A stretch of DNA of 7,220 nucleotides from UBA8438 sp963934795. GTDB taxonomy: Bacteria > Acidobacteriota > Vicinamibacteria > Vicinamibacterales > UBA8438. The notes below the pieces were generated by a model, which was given only the letters and a program-made list of their open reading frames with translations, was not told the origin of the DNA and did no database searches. Positions 6,897-7,220 of the stretch are shown one piece after another. Positions within the stretch are counted from its first letter, which is position 1, and each line of letters opens with the position of its first letter. The translations under genes were made by a program, and so were the position numbers. The stretch spans positions 1 to 7,220 of the forward strand of contig CAWWAF010000148.1 of assembly GCA_963934795.1 (NCBI GenBank), in the 5' to 3' direction.

Positions 6897-7220
6897 GTGC
6901 GGGTGCTACTGCGGGCCAAGGGATGGACCCTCGTGGTCCTCGTGTCCCTTGCCGTCGGCATCGGGGCCAATACGGCGCTCTTCAGCGCCATCAACGGACT
7001 GCTGATCAAGACGATCCCCGTCGCTGACCCGGACGGCCTGGTCAGACTGCGCTGGACCGGCGACAACGACGCCTCGCGCAGCAATTCGGACTATGGCTAC
7101 GCCGGCACGACCGCCGGCGGCGGACGGGTGTCGGCGTCTTTCTCGTACCCGATGTTCGAGGCGATGCGGGACGGCAACGAGACGCTCGAGGGCTTGGCGG
7201 CGGCCACCCCGTTTCCGCAG
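6897..7220 (+). CDS. ADOP-type MacB-like ABC transporter permease, partial, 5' end anomalous
   Basis: The first 108 codons of a permease run off the right edge. Residues 7-38 (AKGWTLVVLVSLAVGIGANT and on) are the first membrane helix, with the strongly diagnostic GIGANTALFS motif of FtsX/MacB-like permeases of the ADOP class. A periplasmic core begins after it (IPVADPDGLVRLRW; FSYPMF). ADOP proteins are about 800 residues, so most of the gene lies outside the window. They lack a partner ATPase gene and their transport substrates are unproven. The natural-looking start ATG 6877, with GGGAG (6867-6871) 5 bases upstream, encodes MLRDV and then the wrong frame. The permease frame is open only from 6855, and its first usable start is GTG 6897 (MRVLLRAK) or GTG 6903. 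So either this GTG is used, with a shortened N-terminus, or a small deletion has shifted the frame. The family call is firm; the start is uncertain. Confidence 0.85.
   Translation, partial: MRVLLRAKGWTLVVLVSLAVGIGANTALFSAINGLLIKTIPVADPDGLVRLRWTGDNDASRSNSDYGYAGTTAGGGRVSASFSYPMFEAMRDGNETLEGLAAATPFPQ

Noticed and set aside
1..7220. Search for tRNA, rRNA, CRISPR, insertion sequence, phage or toxin-antitoxin elements
   Set aside because: No cloverleaf, spaced direct repeats, transposase motifs or flanking inverted repeats were seen by eye on either strand.

Overview
The window is high-GC DNA that looks chromosomal and comes from a Gram-negative bacterium. The best guess is an uncultivated Acidobacteriota, probably Vicinamibacteria-like. 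This rests on the beginning of an ADOP-type (acidobacterial duplicated orphan permease) MacB-like gene at the right edge, a secreted protein family that I recall as abundant in that phylum, and many exported enzymes. The assignment comes from remembered family resemblance, not from a database search.

Layout from left to right. (1) A leftward pair: a small four-helix membrane protein of unknown function overlaps, by an ATGA junction, a secreted helix-hairpin-helix (ComEA-like) protein cut by the left edge. (2) Divergent from it, a rightward periplasmic PQQ-dependent alcohol dehydrogenase (827-2467) with the vicinal Cys pair and the Asp-x-Asp signature expected of lanthanide-dependent enzymes. 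(3) A strong GC-rich hairpin (2561-2592) lies between it and a convergent leftward gene, an NHL-repeat lipoprotein resembling peptidyl-alpha-hydroxyglycine amidating lyase (2602-3774). (4) After a 226-base divergent intergenic region comes a rightward pair: an uncharacterised secreted protein (4001-5062) and, 60 bases later, an exported M20-family amidohydrolase (5123-6754) whose usual metal-ligand Cys is Glu. (5) The ADOP-like permease begins at about 6897 and runs off the right edge. Its natural-looking ATG and ribosome binding site are out of frame with the rest.

Every protein here appears to be exported or membrane-bound, so the window reads as a set of envelope catabolic and handling functions: oxidation of an alcohol in the periplasm, hydrolysis of an amide-type substrate, a propeller lipoprotein and a permease. 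No shared substrate can be read from the sequence. I found no tRNA, rRNA, CRISPR array, insertion sequence, phage gene or defence gene, and no intergenic stretch exceeds 300 bases. I did not find a clearly new multi-gene system. The points most worth checking are the apparent 5' frameshift of the permease, the lanthanide signature, the altered active sites of the M20 and lyase-like proteins, and the uncharacterised secreted protein.
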